46,454 bases of DNA, from positions 1 to 46,454 of the IMG/VR virus record IMGVR_UViG_3300031539_000070; one strand, written 5' to 3'. Position 1 is the stretch's first letter, and each line of letters starts with the position of its first letter. This DNA is from a virus. The notes under the pieces were generated by a model, which was given only the letters and a program-made list of their open reading frames with translations, did not search any database and was not told the DNA's origin. Made by a program: the position numbers and the translations under genes. Shown one piece after another: positions 30,943-39,450 of this stretch.

Positions 30943-31694
30943 TCCGCATAAGTTTTGTCATGCCCAGCCGCGGCCGACCCGGACCGCTACGCCGTACGAT
31001 CAACACGATGTTTGCCAACGCCGTTGCGCCCGAGAGTTGGGAGCTATTCGTTATCACGGACGACGATGACCAATCCAGCGTGGGTGCTACCCTCGACTTG
31101 CACAGCCACTACAGCGGCGCCAACCTGCGCTTCCTCACCCGGCCCCGCAGTGCGAACCTCAGCAACGACTATTACAACTGGGTGTTCTTTGGCCACGCCC
31201 CGCTGAGCCCCGCAGGCGACGTGTTCGGCGTCATAGGGGATGATGTGGATTTCGTTACCCCCGCATGGGACGCGGCGGCCATAGCGGCGCTGGATGAGCT
31301 ACTCACCCGCTGGCCCGACCGCGTGTTCGCTGCGTACCCGCAGGATTTGAACGGCGTCAAGCCCGATGTAGGCCTTCCGAGTTGGGGTTGGTTCCCGCTG
31401 ATGACCCGGAAAACAGCGGGTTTGCTGGGGTGGTTCATACCCGCCGAGTTCCCGACATGGGCTGCGGATGTGCTGATTGCGCGTCTGTTCTCCGCGGTAG
31501 GCCGGTATGCCCGTTTGCCCTACACACTCGACCATGTGAGTTACCACAATTACGCAAATGTCCCGCAGGACGAAACCGCGATTTCCATGAGGAACCGGTT
31601 TCACTCACGTGAGGAAGGTGCGATTCGGGCGGCGTTCATGGCGCATGCGTACCCGGGGTGCGAGAAAATTCTCAGGGAGGCCATCAATGCGTGA
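30939..31694 (+). CDS. second GT2-like glycosyltransferase
   Basis: 251 residues from the GTG at 30939 overlapping the previous stop (GTGA). IRISFVMPSRGRPGPLRRT (2-20) and VFGVIGDDVDFVTP (about 90-103) are GT-A features; DDDD near residue 42 and SNDYYNWVF near 75 are also typical. It is coupled to both neighbours. Different enough from the preceding transferase to act on another sugar or acceptor. Confidence 0.75.
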   Translation: MIRISFVMPSRGRPGPLRRTINTMFANAVAPESWELFVITDDDDQSSVGATLDLHSHYSGANLRFLTRPRSANLSNDYYNWVFFGHAPLSPAGDVFGVIGDDVDFVTPAWDAAAIAALDELLTRWPDRVFAAYPQDLNGVKPDVGLPSWGWFPLMTRKTAGLLGWFIPAEFPTWAADVLIARLFSAVGRYARLPYTLDHVSYHNYANVPQDETAISMRNRFHSREEGAIRAAFMAHAYPGCEKILREAINA

Positions 31695-32775
31695 GTGGGC
31701 AGAGGGCAATGCGTTCAACAGCTTCAACAGCTGGAAGGGGCTGCTATACGCGGACTGGTACCGGGGAGTGGCGGAAGGCACGTACCTGCCCCCCATAGAA
31801 GCCAGCGTGGACTTGATACACGCCTGTAACCTGCATTGCCGTCACTGTAACGCACACCGCTACCTCGACGGAGCAATGCGCATAAGCGACGACCATCTGC
31901 TGGCTCTGATAAGCGAATTGGGCGACTGGGGCGTGCGCGCTGTCTGCTTCGGCGGCGGCGGCGAACCAACGCTGCATTCCGGGCTGGGAGCTGCAATAAT
32001 CATGTCCCGGGCAGCAGGCATGAGCGCGGCCGTAACCACCAACGGGGTGCAACTGACTGATGCCTTGGACAGCGCCGCGCTGTTGTGCCGTTGGGTCGGG
32101 ATCAGCGTTGATGCAGCCACGGCGGCCACCTATGCGCGACTCAAGGGTGCGAGCCCCCGCGTGTTCGATACCGTGACCGACAACCTCGAGCGACTGGCGA
32201 AACGCGCCGGCCCCCACTGCGACATCGCGTTTAAGTTCCTGGTGTCGTCCATCAACCAGACTGAAGTGCTGGCCGCGTGCCAGCTGGCGCGTAACTTGGG
32301 AGCCCGGGACTTCCACGCCCGGCCGATGGACTTCCACCACCAGGGCATGGGTGCGGAGCTGGACGGCCAACTCGCAGGCGTGGACGTGGACCGCGTGAGG
32401 GACCAGATGGCTGCATGCCACGAGCTGGCAACCGACGATTTCCACGTGTATACGGTGGTGCATAAGTTCGGGCCGGATTGGTCGCCGGTAAAGCGTTTCC
32501 GCGGCTGCTGGGCGGCGCCACTAGCCATCCAGCTCTGCGCCGACGGCTGGGGATACCTTTGCGTGGACCAGCGCCATAACCCGGCGTTACGCCTTGGCCG
32601 CCACGACCCGGACTTGGGCGAGATGCGGAAATGGTGGGGTAGCGCTGCCCACCAAGCGCTGGTTCGGAAATCCGCGGCCAGCTGCACAACCCGCTGCACG
32701 TTCGGGGTGTATGCGGAGCAGTGCGAGCGGCTGTTCATAAACGACGATGATCCAATGTGCTGGGAGTTTACATAA
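31687..32775 (+). CDS. radical SAM enzyme with SPASM-like C-terminus
   Basis: 362 residues. The cluster motif is C47-x3-C51-x2-C54 (DLIHACNLHCRHCNAHRYL), followed by CFGGGGEPTLH (87-97), the GGE-type SAM contact. In the C-terminal part, CWAAPL and GWGYLC are followed by a CTTRCTFGVYAEQC group, close to the SPASM/twitch auxiliary Fe-S arrangement. Such enzymes modify peptides or sugars (oxidation, epimerisation, dehydration). In this operon a sugar or a virion-protein side chain would be the natural target, but this is inference. Confidence 0.82.
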   Translation: MREWAEGNAFNSFNSWKGLLYADWYRGVAEGTYLPPIEASVDLIHACNLHCRHCNAHRYLDGAMRISDDHLLALISELGDWGVRAVCFGGGGEPTLHSGLGAAIIMSRAAGMSAAVTTNGVQLTDALDSAALLCRWVGISVDAATAATYARLKGASPRVFDTVTDNLERLAKRAGPHCDIAFKFLVSSINQTEVLAACQLARNLGARDFHARPMDFHHQGMGAELDGQLAGVDVDRVRDQMAACHELATDDFHVYTVVHKFGPDWSPVKRFRGCWAAPLAIQLCADGWGYLCVDQRHNPALRLGRHDPDLGEMRKWWGSAAHQALVRKSAASCTTRCTFGVYAEQCERLFINDDDPMCWEFT

Positions 32776-32777
32776 CC

Positions 32778-33149
32778 ATGCGACGCGACCCTGGGGACAT
32801 AATTGACCGTTTGAGCATCGCGCTACTGAAATCCGCGCGTATCGGTACGTCCCAAGCGCGGCAGGAGGTGGCGATGTTCATGGACGGCCTGATCGAGTTG
32901 CTTGACCGCCACCCGGCCATTGATTGGGTCATTCACCTTGCCCACATGAAGGAAATAAACGGGCGTATCTGGGACATGGAGGCCGCAGTACGCTCCGGTG
33001 CATTGGATAACGACTTGCCGCGGGTAGGTGCGCGTGCGGTTGCTATCCGGCATGTCAACGCCGAACGCATAGCCCTGAAAAACGCGATAAACGATACAAC
33101 TGGAGAGGGGGTACAGGATGTCAAGGTCGATCACCTCAGCGCCAACTGA
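32778..33149 (+). CDS. small helical protein, DUF6165-like
   Basis: 123 residues from the ATG at 32778. The order DPGDIIDRLSIALLKSARI, then AHMKEINGRIWDMEAAVRSG, then HVNAERIALKNAIND recalls DUF6165-type proteins, all helical, often found beside glycosyltransferases. Role unknown, possibly scaffolding. Overlaps the following transketolase subunit gene by 32 bases. Confidence 0.55.
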   Translation: MRRDPGDIIDRLSIALLKSARIGTSQARQEVAMFMDGLIELLDRHPAIDWVIHLAHMKEINGRIWDMEAAVRSGALDNDLPRVGARAVAIRHVNAERIALKNAINDTTGEGVQDVKVDHLSAN

Positions 33150-33990
33150 GTTAGGTGCGCTCGAAGCCACGGCGGACCAACTGCGCCGCGATGTGTTAGG
33201 GACCTGCTGCAACGCCGACTCGGGCCGTGTAGGCAGCTCCCTGAGTTGCGTTGACATCCTTACCGCGCTCTATTTCGGCGGTGTCCTGCGTTATGACCCG
33301 GCCAACCCGAATTGGGCGGACCGCGATCGGTTCGTGCTGAGCAAAGGCCACGCCGGCCCGGCGCTCTACTGTGCGTTATCGCGTGCCGGGTTCTTCCCCG
33401 CCGACTGGCTCACCCGGCTCTCCCAAGACAACGGGCCATTCGGCTCCCTGACCCAGCACGGTGTTCCGGGCGTGGAGGCCACGGCCGGGAGTCTGGGTAT
33501 TGGCTTCGGCATCGCCGCAGGCATGGCGCTGGCTGCCCGCCTGCAACGCGAGAACTGGCTGACATGGGTGTTGCTGGGCGACGCGGAGTGCTACGAGGGT
33601 AGCGTGTGGGAGGTGGCAGCCGTAGCCGCGCACCAGCGGTTAAACAACCTTGTCGCCATAGTGGATCGCAACTGTATGGGCGCCACGGACTGGACCGAGA
33701 ACGCCTGCGCGCTGGAGCCATTCGCGGACAAGTGGGAGGCGTTTGGGTGGAATGTGGAAGAGGCGGCGGGCCACGATATGGAAGAGTTACTATCCGCATT
33801 CACCGATATGGATACGCGCTTCTGCGACCGACCCACAGTGTTTATTTGCCACACCGTCAAGGGTTTCGGCGTGGATTTCCTCACGAACGCCCCGCTCCAG
33901 CACGCGCGTATCCCCAAGGGCGACCAAGAACTGGATGCCCGACGCCAACTGGGTTTCCCGGAACCCATGCAGGAAGGAGGCGGACAGTGA
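33118..33990 (+). CDS. transketolase N-terminal subunit
   Basis: 290 residues. VLSKGHAGPALYCAL (73-87) and GDAECYEGSVWEVAAVAAHQ (154-173), followed by LNN (175-177), are the pyrophosphate and GDG-type thiamine diphosphate motifs of split transketolases. A DRFVLSKGH...HGVPGVEATAGSLG stretch matches as well. It forms the N-half of a two-subunit enzyme with the next gene (GTGA overlap). The reaction would move or make two-carbon keto units; in a glycosylation cluster it may supply an unusual sugar. Confidence 0.88.
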   Translation: MSRSITSAPTELGALEATADQLRRDVLGTCCNADSGRVGSSLSCVDILTALYFGGVLRYDPANPNWADRDRFVLSKGHAGPALYCALSRAGFFPADWLTRLSQDNGPFGSLTQHGVPGVEATAGSLGIGFGIAAGMALAARLQRENWLTWVLLGDAECYEGSVWEVAAVAAHQRLNNLVAIVDRNCMGATDWTENACALEPFADKWEAFGWNVEEAAGHDMEELLSAFTDMDTRFCDRPTVFICHTVKGFGVDFLTNAPLQHARIPKGDQELDARRQLGFPEPMQEGGGQ

Positions 33991-34868
33991 GCGCAACCCA
34001 ACGCGATGTGTTTTGGCAGGCCGTCACTGCTCGGGCGCTCCATGACGAGAGGATTGTCGTAGTCACGGCTGACATGAGCGCGCCCGCGCTGGATGACTTT
34101 CGCCGCCGCTTTCCCCACCGCTACATCAACACAGGGGTCGCGGAACAGGCGGCGGTGTTGACCGCGGCGGGACTGGCGCTTGCTGGCCTACGACCCTTCT
34201 GCTATGCCATACAGCCCTTTGCGGGACTCCGTGCGCTGGAGCCGTGGAAATGCGCGGTAGTGCTACATGCGCTCCCCGTTGTGCTAGTCGGCGTCGGAGC
34301 CGGCTTGGGCATAGCAGATAGCGGCCCAACCCACCACGCGATTGGGGATTTGGGCGCAATGCTCGCCATCCCAGGCACTGAGGTGCTATGCCCCAGCTCC
34401 CGTGTGCTGACCGAAGCCGCAGCGGCTCACTGCCTTGGCACCCACGGCCCGGTCTATGTACGGCTGGACCAAGCCGCGGATCTTCCGGAACCCCCGGAAC
34501 CCAAGCCCGGCGCCATCCGCAGCGGCGTCATAGTCCACCGCGGCCACCCGACACGCATGGTAATAACGTCGGGCGCGCTGGTGTCCGAGGCCCTGACGCT
34601 TGAGGACACAGGCGTGATCGAGGTCTGGCGGTTCCCGTTCGATCCCGGCGCCATCAGCGAGAATATCCGCGGCACCTACGTGGTCGTGTGGGAGGAAACC
34701 ACCGGCGCACTGTACGACCAGCTGTGCCGGGCATTCACGACATGGTATGCAAGGGGATTATATTCTATCCGCGCCCACAATTACAGCTACCAATACGGTG
34801 GCCGGGCGCAGATACGGAAGTCCATGGGTATTGACCTCGAGGAGGTGAAACGATGCCTGACCGAGTGA
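33987..34868 (+). CDS. transketolase C-terminal subunit
   Basis: 293 residues from the GTG at 33987. YINTGVAEQAAVLTAAGLALAG (about 47-68) contains the catalytic Glu of the cofactor-activating site, and PFCYAIQPFAGLRALE follows; later PVYVRLDQ and the C-terminal fold (VITSGALVSEAL) are typical. Split pairs like this occur in bacterial branched-sugar and antibiotic-sugar loci. Coupled to both neighbours. Substrate not determined. Confidence 0.87.
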   Translation: MSATQRDVFWQAVTARALHDERIVVVTADMSAPALDDFRRRFPHRYINTGVAEQAAVLTAAGLALAGLRPFCYAIQPFAGLRALEPWKCAVVLHALPVVLVGVGAGLGIADSGPTHHAIGDLGAMLAIPGTEVLCPSSRVLTEAAAAHCLGTHGPVYVRLDQAADLPEPPEPKPGAIRSGVIVHRGHPTRMVITSGALVSEALTLEDTGVIEVWRFPFDPGAISENIRGTYVVVWEETTGALYDQLCRAFTTWYARGLYSIRAHNYSYQYGGRAQIRKSMGIDLEEVKRCLTE

Positions 34869-36223
34869 CTAGCAACCTTTCCCGCTATCTTGTCCGCCCG
34901 AACTCCCGCATCATAAGCTACGGCGCGCTGGATGACTTGGCGGCCGTGGAGCCGCCGCACTGGATGGGCGCCCGCGCCGAGCAAGTGCTACAGGGGGCCA
35001 GCGCGGCAACAGCGTGGATGGTCGATTTGCAAACAGACCCCGGCAGCATCGAGTTTCTGCGCGGCCTGCAGAAGGACGCCGTGGTGGAAATCTGGCCCAC
35101 GGGCAACCACCCCAGCGCGCACGTGCAGGAACAGGCAGGTATCGTTGAGGTGCAGCGAGCCATCGGCGGCCGCGGCAAGTTGGTAACGCAACTACCCGCG
35201 AGCGTAACGCGATATTCGCCCACCGGCCATTACAACCCGTCACACTACCGTGCCCACAACTGGCACGCGTGGGGCACGCCCTGGCCGCGTTCCCCCTACG
35301 CAACAGTTCACACATCGGTCTCCTGCCCTCACGTCTGCACATTCTGCAGCGTGCGGGACTACTACGGCACTGGCTGGAGTGAGCGGGCGATCAAGGAGGT
35401 TCTGCGCGACCTCGACTCCCTCTCAGCCGCTGGCACCCACCATGTCAAAATTATGGACGAGCTGTTCGTCCGCCGCACGCCGCGGTTCAAAGAGCTTATC
35501 CACGCCATGGCTGGTTACGGAGACACGCTGAATTTCTGGGGCTATGCGCGCGTGGACTCGGTGGACCCTGCGCTGTTGCCCGACATGAAGTCCGCGGGTA
35601 TAAACTGGGTGTGTCTGGGCATCGAGTCGGGCAACCCGGACATCCGCGCGTCCATGCATAAAGGCACATTCACCAACCGCCAAGTGCGCGACGTGGTGTG
35701 CGCGTTACAGGACGCAGGCATCGCCGTATTGGGGAACTTCTTATTCGGTTTTCCTGACGACACGGCCGATACAATGGAACGCACGTACCAGTTCGCGGTG
35801 GAGTTGGATTGCGAGTATGCGAACTTCTACGCCATGGTGGCGTACCCGGGGACCGAGCTGGAGAAGTTGGCTCGTGCCACGAACTGGGCGCTACCAACAG
35901 GTCCGTCCCAGTACGCCCAATACTCCCGGGACTTTCTACCGCTACCCACTCATGCACTTAGCGCCACCGAGGTATTACGCTTCCGGGATCGCGCGTGGCA
36001 CGAATACCATAGCAGGGCAAGTTATCTTGAACTCGTACGCCGCCGCTTCGGCCCCCGCGCTGTGGAGGACATGATAGGCGCGACGGACCGTGATCTGCCG
36101 CGTGACCTGTTCGGGGGCGGGAACTGGAAGGACGTGGACTTGGTGCGGACCTCACGATACCGCCACAAAACCAAGGCGGTTACGGTCCGCAGCGGCGCGA
36201 GGGGGTCAATATGCCAGAGCTGA
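34853..36223 (+). CDS. B12-type radical SAM protein
   Basis: 456 residues. C158-x3-C162-x2-C165 (SVSCPHVCTFCSVRDYYG) is the cluster, after a 150-residue N-terminal domain that could be a degenerate B12-binding Rossmann fold. IMDELFV (about 199-205) and WGYARVD, then GIESGNPDIRASMHKG (about 258-273) and GNFLFGFPDDTADTM are the standard barrel segments of the B12-binding radical SAM group (methylthiotransferase and methylase relatives). It overlaps the transketolase end by 16 bases. Likely a methylation, ring-contraction or carbon-insertion step on a sugar or amino acid; substrate unknown. Confidence 0.82.
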   Translation: MPDRVTSNLSRYLVRPNSRIISYGALDDLAAVEPPHWMGARAEQVLQGASAATAWMVDLQTDPGSIEFLRGLQKDAVVEIWPTGNHPSAHVQEQAGIVEVQRAIGGRGKLVTQLPASVTRYSPTGHYNPSHYRAHNWHAWGTPWPRSPYATVHTSVSCPHVCTFCSVRDYYGTGWSERAIKEVLRDLDSLSAAGTHHVKIMDELFVRRTPRFKELIHAMAGYGDTLNFWGYARVDSVDPALLPDMKSAGINWVCLGIESGNPDIRASMHKGTFTNRQVRDVVCALQDAGIAVLGNFLFGFPDDTADTMERTYQFAVELDCEYANFYAMVAYPGTELEKLARATNWALPTGPSQYAQYSRDFLPLPTHALSATEVLRFRDRAWHEYHSRASYLELVRRRFGPRAVEDMIGATDRDLPRDLFGGGNWKDVDLVRTSRYRHKTKAVTVRSGARGSICQS

Positions 36224-36828
36224 ACTGGGGGAGCGAGGGCGGCATGGGGAGTAGAGACACCACACAACTGAAACAATTGGTCCAAGGCGTGTGTCCGCCC
36301 GCCCGGCTGATCGGAGAGCTGGGGTGCTGGACCGGTGCCGGGACCCGAGTGCTGGCCGAGGCGGCAGGCCCACACGCAACCGTGGTAAGCGTGGATTGGT
36401 TCCGCGGCAACGAGGGCACGGTAATCGGCGCTTGGGCAGCGGCGGGCAATGACGTGCTGAGCTACTGGCGCGCCAACACGGTGGACCTGAAAAACGTTAT
36501 TTGCGTCATTGCAGAAAGTGGCCATGCTGCCGCCGCCCTTGCGCATGGCCAATTCGACCTGTTCTTCATCGACGCGGACCACCGGTATGCGAATGTCCAC
36601 CGAGACTTGGCGCTTTGGGAACCGGCTATACGCCCTGGTGGCATACTCTGCGGCCACGACTTCGAGCACTCTGTGGAAGAGTGCACAGTGGAGGAACTGG
36701 CGCAGGAGAATGTGGATTACCTTGAGGGGCCAAACATACACCCTGGCGTCATTCGCGCCGTGACTGAGCGTTACGGGTCCCGGGTCAACTACGGAAACCG
36801 ACTTTGGTGGGTGGAGGTAGGCGCATGA
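36211..36828 (+). CDS. SAM-dependent methyltransferase (class I, Methyltransf_24-like)
   Basis: 205 residues. LIGELGCWTGAGTRVLAEA (33-51) is motif I, VVSVDWF (about 57-63) follows, and FDLFFIDADHRYANVHRDLALW (about 112-133) is the post-II/IV region with a metal-type D-x-H. This subgroup methylates hydroxyl groups of sugars or small molecules. Overlaps neighbouring genes at both ends (13 and 4 bases), so it belongs to the island operon. Confidence 0.8.
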   Translation: MPELNWGSEGGMGSRDTTQLKQLVQGVCPPARLIGELGCWTGAGTRVLAEAAGPHATVVSVDWFRGNEGTVIGAWAAAGNDVLSYWRANTVDLKNVICVIAESGHAAAALAHGQFDLFFIDADHRYANVHRDLALWEPAIRPGGILCGHDFEHSVEECTVEELAQENVDYLEGPNIHPGVIRAVTERYGSRVNYGNRLWWVEVGA

Positions 36829-37559
36829 AACGTATAACGAATTGGCTTGATGGCCGCACTGCCGCGATTGCCCTCCATGGAGCCAGCATCCGGGGACTCC
36901 GGAACCACCCGCACTACCTCGACCGTAACTGGGCGTGGGCGACTGTCAACCGCTGGCAGGTGGTGGAGAAGATATTATGGCCGGATCTGCCCGCAGTCGA
37001 CCGTCCGCTCGGGCTGGTGTTGATGACGAGCGAGACGGAGATGGAGAAAGTAGGTTCGACCCTTGTGATGTTCCTCAACAGGAATGAGAGTAACCTGGTC
37101 GTTACCACCCTTGCCTCGTTGAACGCGAACCCGGCGGTCGAGCACATACTGACGGAATGCCATCGCGGTCGGGTCGTATTGGTGCGCAGACCCCCGTTGG
37201 TGGCCACGGAACACCTGGACGGCACGGCGGCGCTGAACTCGGCGATGCTACTGGCAATGACGCTCGTCCGGGCCGGCGCGCGCCGGCTACTGTTCTTCGG
37301 TTTGGATGGGGCGGAACCGGGAGAGGTTGTTCAAGCAAGGCAGAAGGAGACATACGCGGACCAGAGCATATTCCGCGATAGTTCCCGGGATACCCAGATT
37401 GCCCGCGACACATGGGTTATGAACGAGTCCGCCAATGCCCTGCTCACTCAGGCAATGGACCAAACGGGCGCACGGATAGAGGTATACAACGCGTCGCCCG
37501 CTACATATATTACAGCATTCCCGGTCATCAGCCACGCACAAGCGGTGGAGATACCGTAA
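36825..37559 (+). CDS. DUF115-like protein, second copy
   Basis: 244 residues from the ATG overlapping the previous stop. TAAIALHGASIRGLRNHP near the start and VNRWQVVEKILWPDLP recall the DUF115-type IIGGGASL...GINRAF layout of the first island gene, with later AMLLAMTLVRAGARRLLFFGLDG parallel to its GVLALNLAVVLGASPIYLLGFDM segment. The two are therefore probably divergent paralogues, and only the first carries a transferase domain. Last gene of the island. Confidence 0.65.
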   Translation: MKRITNWLDGRTAAIALHGASIRGLRNHPHYLDRNWAWATVNRWQVVEKILWPDLPAVDRPLGLVLMTSETEMEKVGSTLVMFLNRNESNLVVTTLASLNANPAVEHILTECHRGRVVLVRRPPLVATEHLDGTAALNSAMLLAMTLVRAGARRLLFFGLDGAEPGEVVQARQKETYADQSIFRDSSRDTQIARDTWVMNESANALLTQAMDQTGARIEVYNASPATYITAFPVISHAQAVEIP

Positions 37560-37574
37560 AGGGGTGTAACGCGC

Positions 37575-38051
37575 ATGGCAGTCACAATAACGGTAGGGAC
37601 CAATAGCTGGGTAACGGAAGCCGAGGCGAACGCGTACATGGAGACGCGTGTAGGGTCGAGCGACTACTGGACCGCCGGCGCCACCGCCAACAAAGGTGCG
37701 TTGGTGGGTGCATACAACGAACTCCTGCGTTCCGGGCGTTGGAGTTTGAGCGCGGCTGCAGCCGCGGTCCAAGCTGTCAAGGACGCCCAGTGCGAACACG
37801 CGCTGTTCCTGCTCATCCACGAGCCAGACCGTAGCATCCGTGAGGGGCTGCAATCCCAGCTGGTGGTGGTGGCAGGTATCGTCAAGGAGCAATACGCCCC
37901 GCGCACCGGCCGCCTGAGCACCAGCAACCAGGTCGAGAATCTGCTGCGAACCTACCTGGCTGTCAAGCCGTTCCACATCTTCGACATCGAGCGGGACGAG
38001 GAGCAGACCACGGACTACAACGCGCCGGGTAACTTGGAAAGGAGCGAGTAA
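37575..38051 (+). CDS. head completion/connector protein (DnaT-like in databases)
   Basis: 158 residues. The N-terminal pattern TNSWVTEAEANAYMETRVGS and W-rich helical segments followed by helical repeats match phage proteins usually listed as DnaT-like but located in head-tail joining modules. Position as first gene after the island and before neck genes supports a connector role. The database name is probably historical. Confidence 0.65.
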   Translation: MAVTITVGTNSWVTEAEANAYMETRVGSSDYWTAGATANKGALVGAYNELLRSGRWSLSAAAAAVQAVKDAQCEHALFLLIHEPDRSIREGLQSQLVVVAGIVKEQYAPRTGRLSTSNQVENLLRTYLAVKPFHIFDIERDEEQTTDYNAPGNLERSE

Positions 38052-38052
38052 T

Positions 38053-38202
38053 ATGCCGACACCCAATGAAGGTGAGTCCAAGAGCGCGTATGTCAGCCGG
38101 TGCGTGAAGGCGGTTATGGCCGAGGGCAAGAGCCAAACCGCTGCACTGGGCCAGTGCTATGGTATGTGGAAGAGCCACCAGCGCAAGGGGGAGCGCCGGT
38201 GA
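38053..38202 (+). CDS. 49-residue free-standing head-protein domain
   Basis: Starts after GGAAAGGAG and ends in a GTGA overlap. The sequence KSAYVSRCVKAVMAEGKSQTAALGQCYGMW matches the short VSRC...QCYxxW domain normally fused to phage head proteins such as prohead proteases or portals. Here it is alone. Two Cys at the fixed spacing of that domain are kept. Function unknown. Confidence 0.6.
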   Translation: MPTPNEGESKSAYVSRCVKAVMAEGKSQTAALGQCYGMWKSHQRKGERR

Positions 38203-38531
38203 TAAACGCATACCTGACCGACATCACGGTCCAGAAGCAATACAAGGGGGCGGATCAATGGAACGAACCCGCCGCCCGCACCAGCGTTACGCGCCGCTGC
38301 CGGGTTGACTACCGCACGGACCGGATACTGGACGCAACAGGCCAGGTGGTAATATGTCGTGCGCGTATCCTGCTGGCGCCGTTGGCCGTTACCCGCGCCA
38401 ACCACTCCACCCGCGCCGCTGCGACAGTCGCGTTCGAGGACCTATTCACCGTTGACAGCGTGGACTACCCGGTTCTGCAGATACGCCAAGCCAAGGATTT
38501 CAGCACACGCATAACGGAGGTGTGGGTGTAA
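38199..38531 (+). CDS. head-tail joining protein (stopper-like)
   Basis: 110 residues from the GTG at 38199. Beta-rich, with RTSVTRRCRVDYRTDRILDATGQVVICRARILL, the layout of stopper/head-closure proteins. Located between connector and tail completion genes. Family assignment from position and fold pattern only. Confidence 0.6.
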   Translation: MINAYLTDITVQKQYKGADQWNEPAARTSVTRRCRVDYRTDRILDATGQVVICRARILLAPLAVTRANHSTRAAATVAFEDLFTVDSVDYPVLQIRQAKDFSTRITEVWV

Positions 38532-39028
38532 TGCCGGTCACAACGCGTTTTGTCCGCAACGGCGGTTCGCGCATCCCCGTCTCCGGCTACACCGCCGGGC
38601 TGGAGTTCGACATGAGCGACATAGTTCGCGGGCTGGACCGGCTCGACCGCGCATCCGAGAAAGGCACCAACGCGGGCCTGACTGCGGCGGGAGAAGCTCT
38701 GGCGCTGGACATCCTGAACGAGGACCCCCCTGCCCCCGAGCTTACGTCGGCCCTGCGTTCCGGCATCGCGGTGTTCGTCAACGGCGTGCGCAAGTGGACG
38801 AGTTTGGCATGGCGGAAGCCGGAACTTGCCCCGGTCAATTACCTGCCCGTGACGGATGACGAACCCCGAGTTGCGGGTACGGACGAGGCGAAGGTTGTGG
38901 TCAACGCCCCGTACGCGACATTCCAGCACGAAACCTACCACCGCGGGTACGTGTTAACGAAACTCTGGCGTTTCGGCCGCCGCTATGGTGAGATTATAGC
39001 CGCCGAGCTACGGAGGTCATTGCGTTGA
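38531..39028 (+). CDS. tail completion/neck protein (HK97 gp10-like)
   Basis: 165 residues. A helical N-terminal region (GLDRLDRASEKGTNAGLTAAGEALALDIL) and a PYATFQHETYHRGYVLTKLW segment, with a basic C-terminal helix, fit the gp10-type neck proteins of siphoviruses. Sits in the expected place. Confidence 0.65.
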   Translation: MPVTTRFVRNGGSRIPVSGYTAGLEFDMSDIVRGLDRLDRASEKGTNAGLTAAGEALALDILNEDPPAPELTSALRSGIAVFVNGVRKWTSLAWRKPELAPVNYLPVTDDEPRVAGTDEAKVVVNAPYATFQHETYHRGYVLTKLWRFGRRYGEIIAAELRRSLR

Positions 39029-39435
39029 TAAAGGAACTGGCTACCTACATCGCGGCCAATACGTCGCTCGTCATCGGCACAACCCTATTCGCCGGTGAGC
39101 ATCCTGAGCGCATGTCCAACGCCGCGGTAGTGGTTCTGGAGAAAGCGAGTCCCGGTGTACGCAGTCCACACCCGGAGTTGGCCGATATGGGCCAGACCCC
39201 CTTCCGCCTCAGCGTCTTTGGCGCTGCGGGCGCCGGGTATTACGTGGCAAGCGCAGTTGCGGACGCGCTGTTCACGGCCCTGCACGCAAAGACGCAGGTT
39301 GAACTTCCTGTAGTTGCGGCCGGGCCAACATATCTCGTCAATATTGCCTGCACGACCCCCTTCCATGTGGGCCGAGACGAGAACAACCGCGCTGGGTTTG
39401 TGATTTACGTCACACTGTCCCAGCAAGAAGTGTAG
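39025..39435 (+). CDS. tail terminator/completion protein
   Basis: 136 residues from a TTG start overlapping the preceding TGA (TTGA). Fold pattern: helix-rich start (IKELATYIAANTSLVIG), beta strands, then a helix (VASAVADALFTALHA) as in tail terminator or minor capsid proteins such as gpU and Minor_capsid_3 types. Placed between neck and tail-tube genes. Confidence 0.6.
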   Translation: MIKELATYIAANTSLVIGTTLFAGEHPERMSNAAVVVLEKASPGVRSPHPELADMGQTPFRLSVFGAAGAGYYVASAVADALFTALHAKTQVELPVVAAGPTYLVNIACTTPFHVGRDENNRAGFVIYVTLSQQEV

Positions 39436-39450
39436 CAAGGAGGTAAGCGT

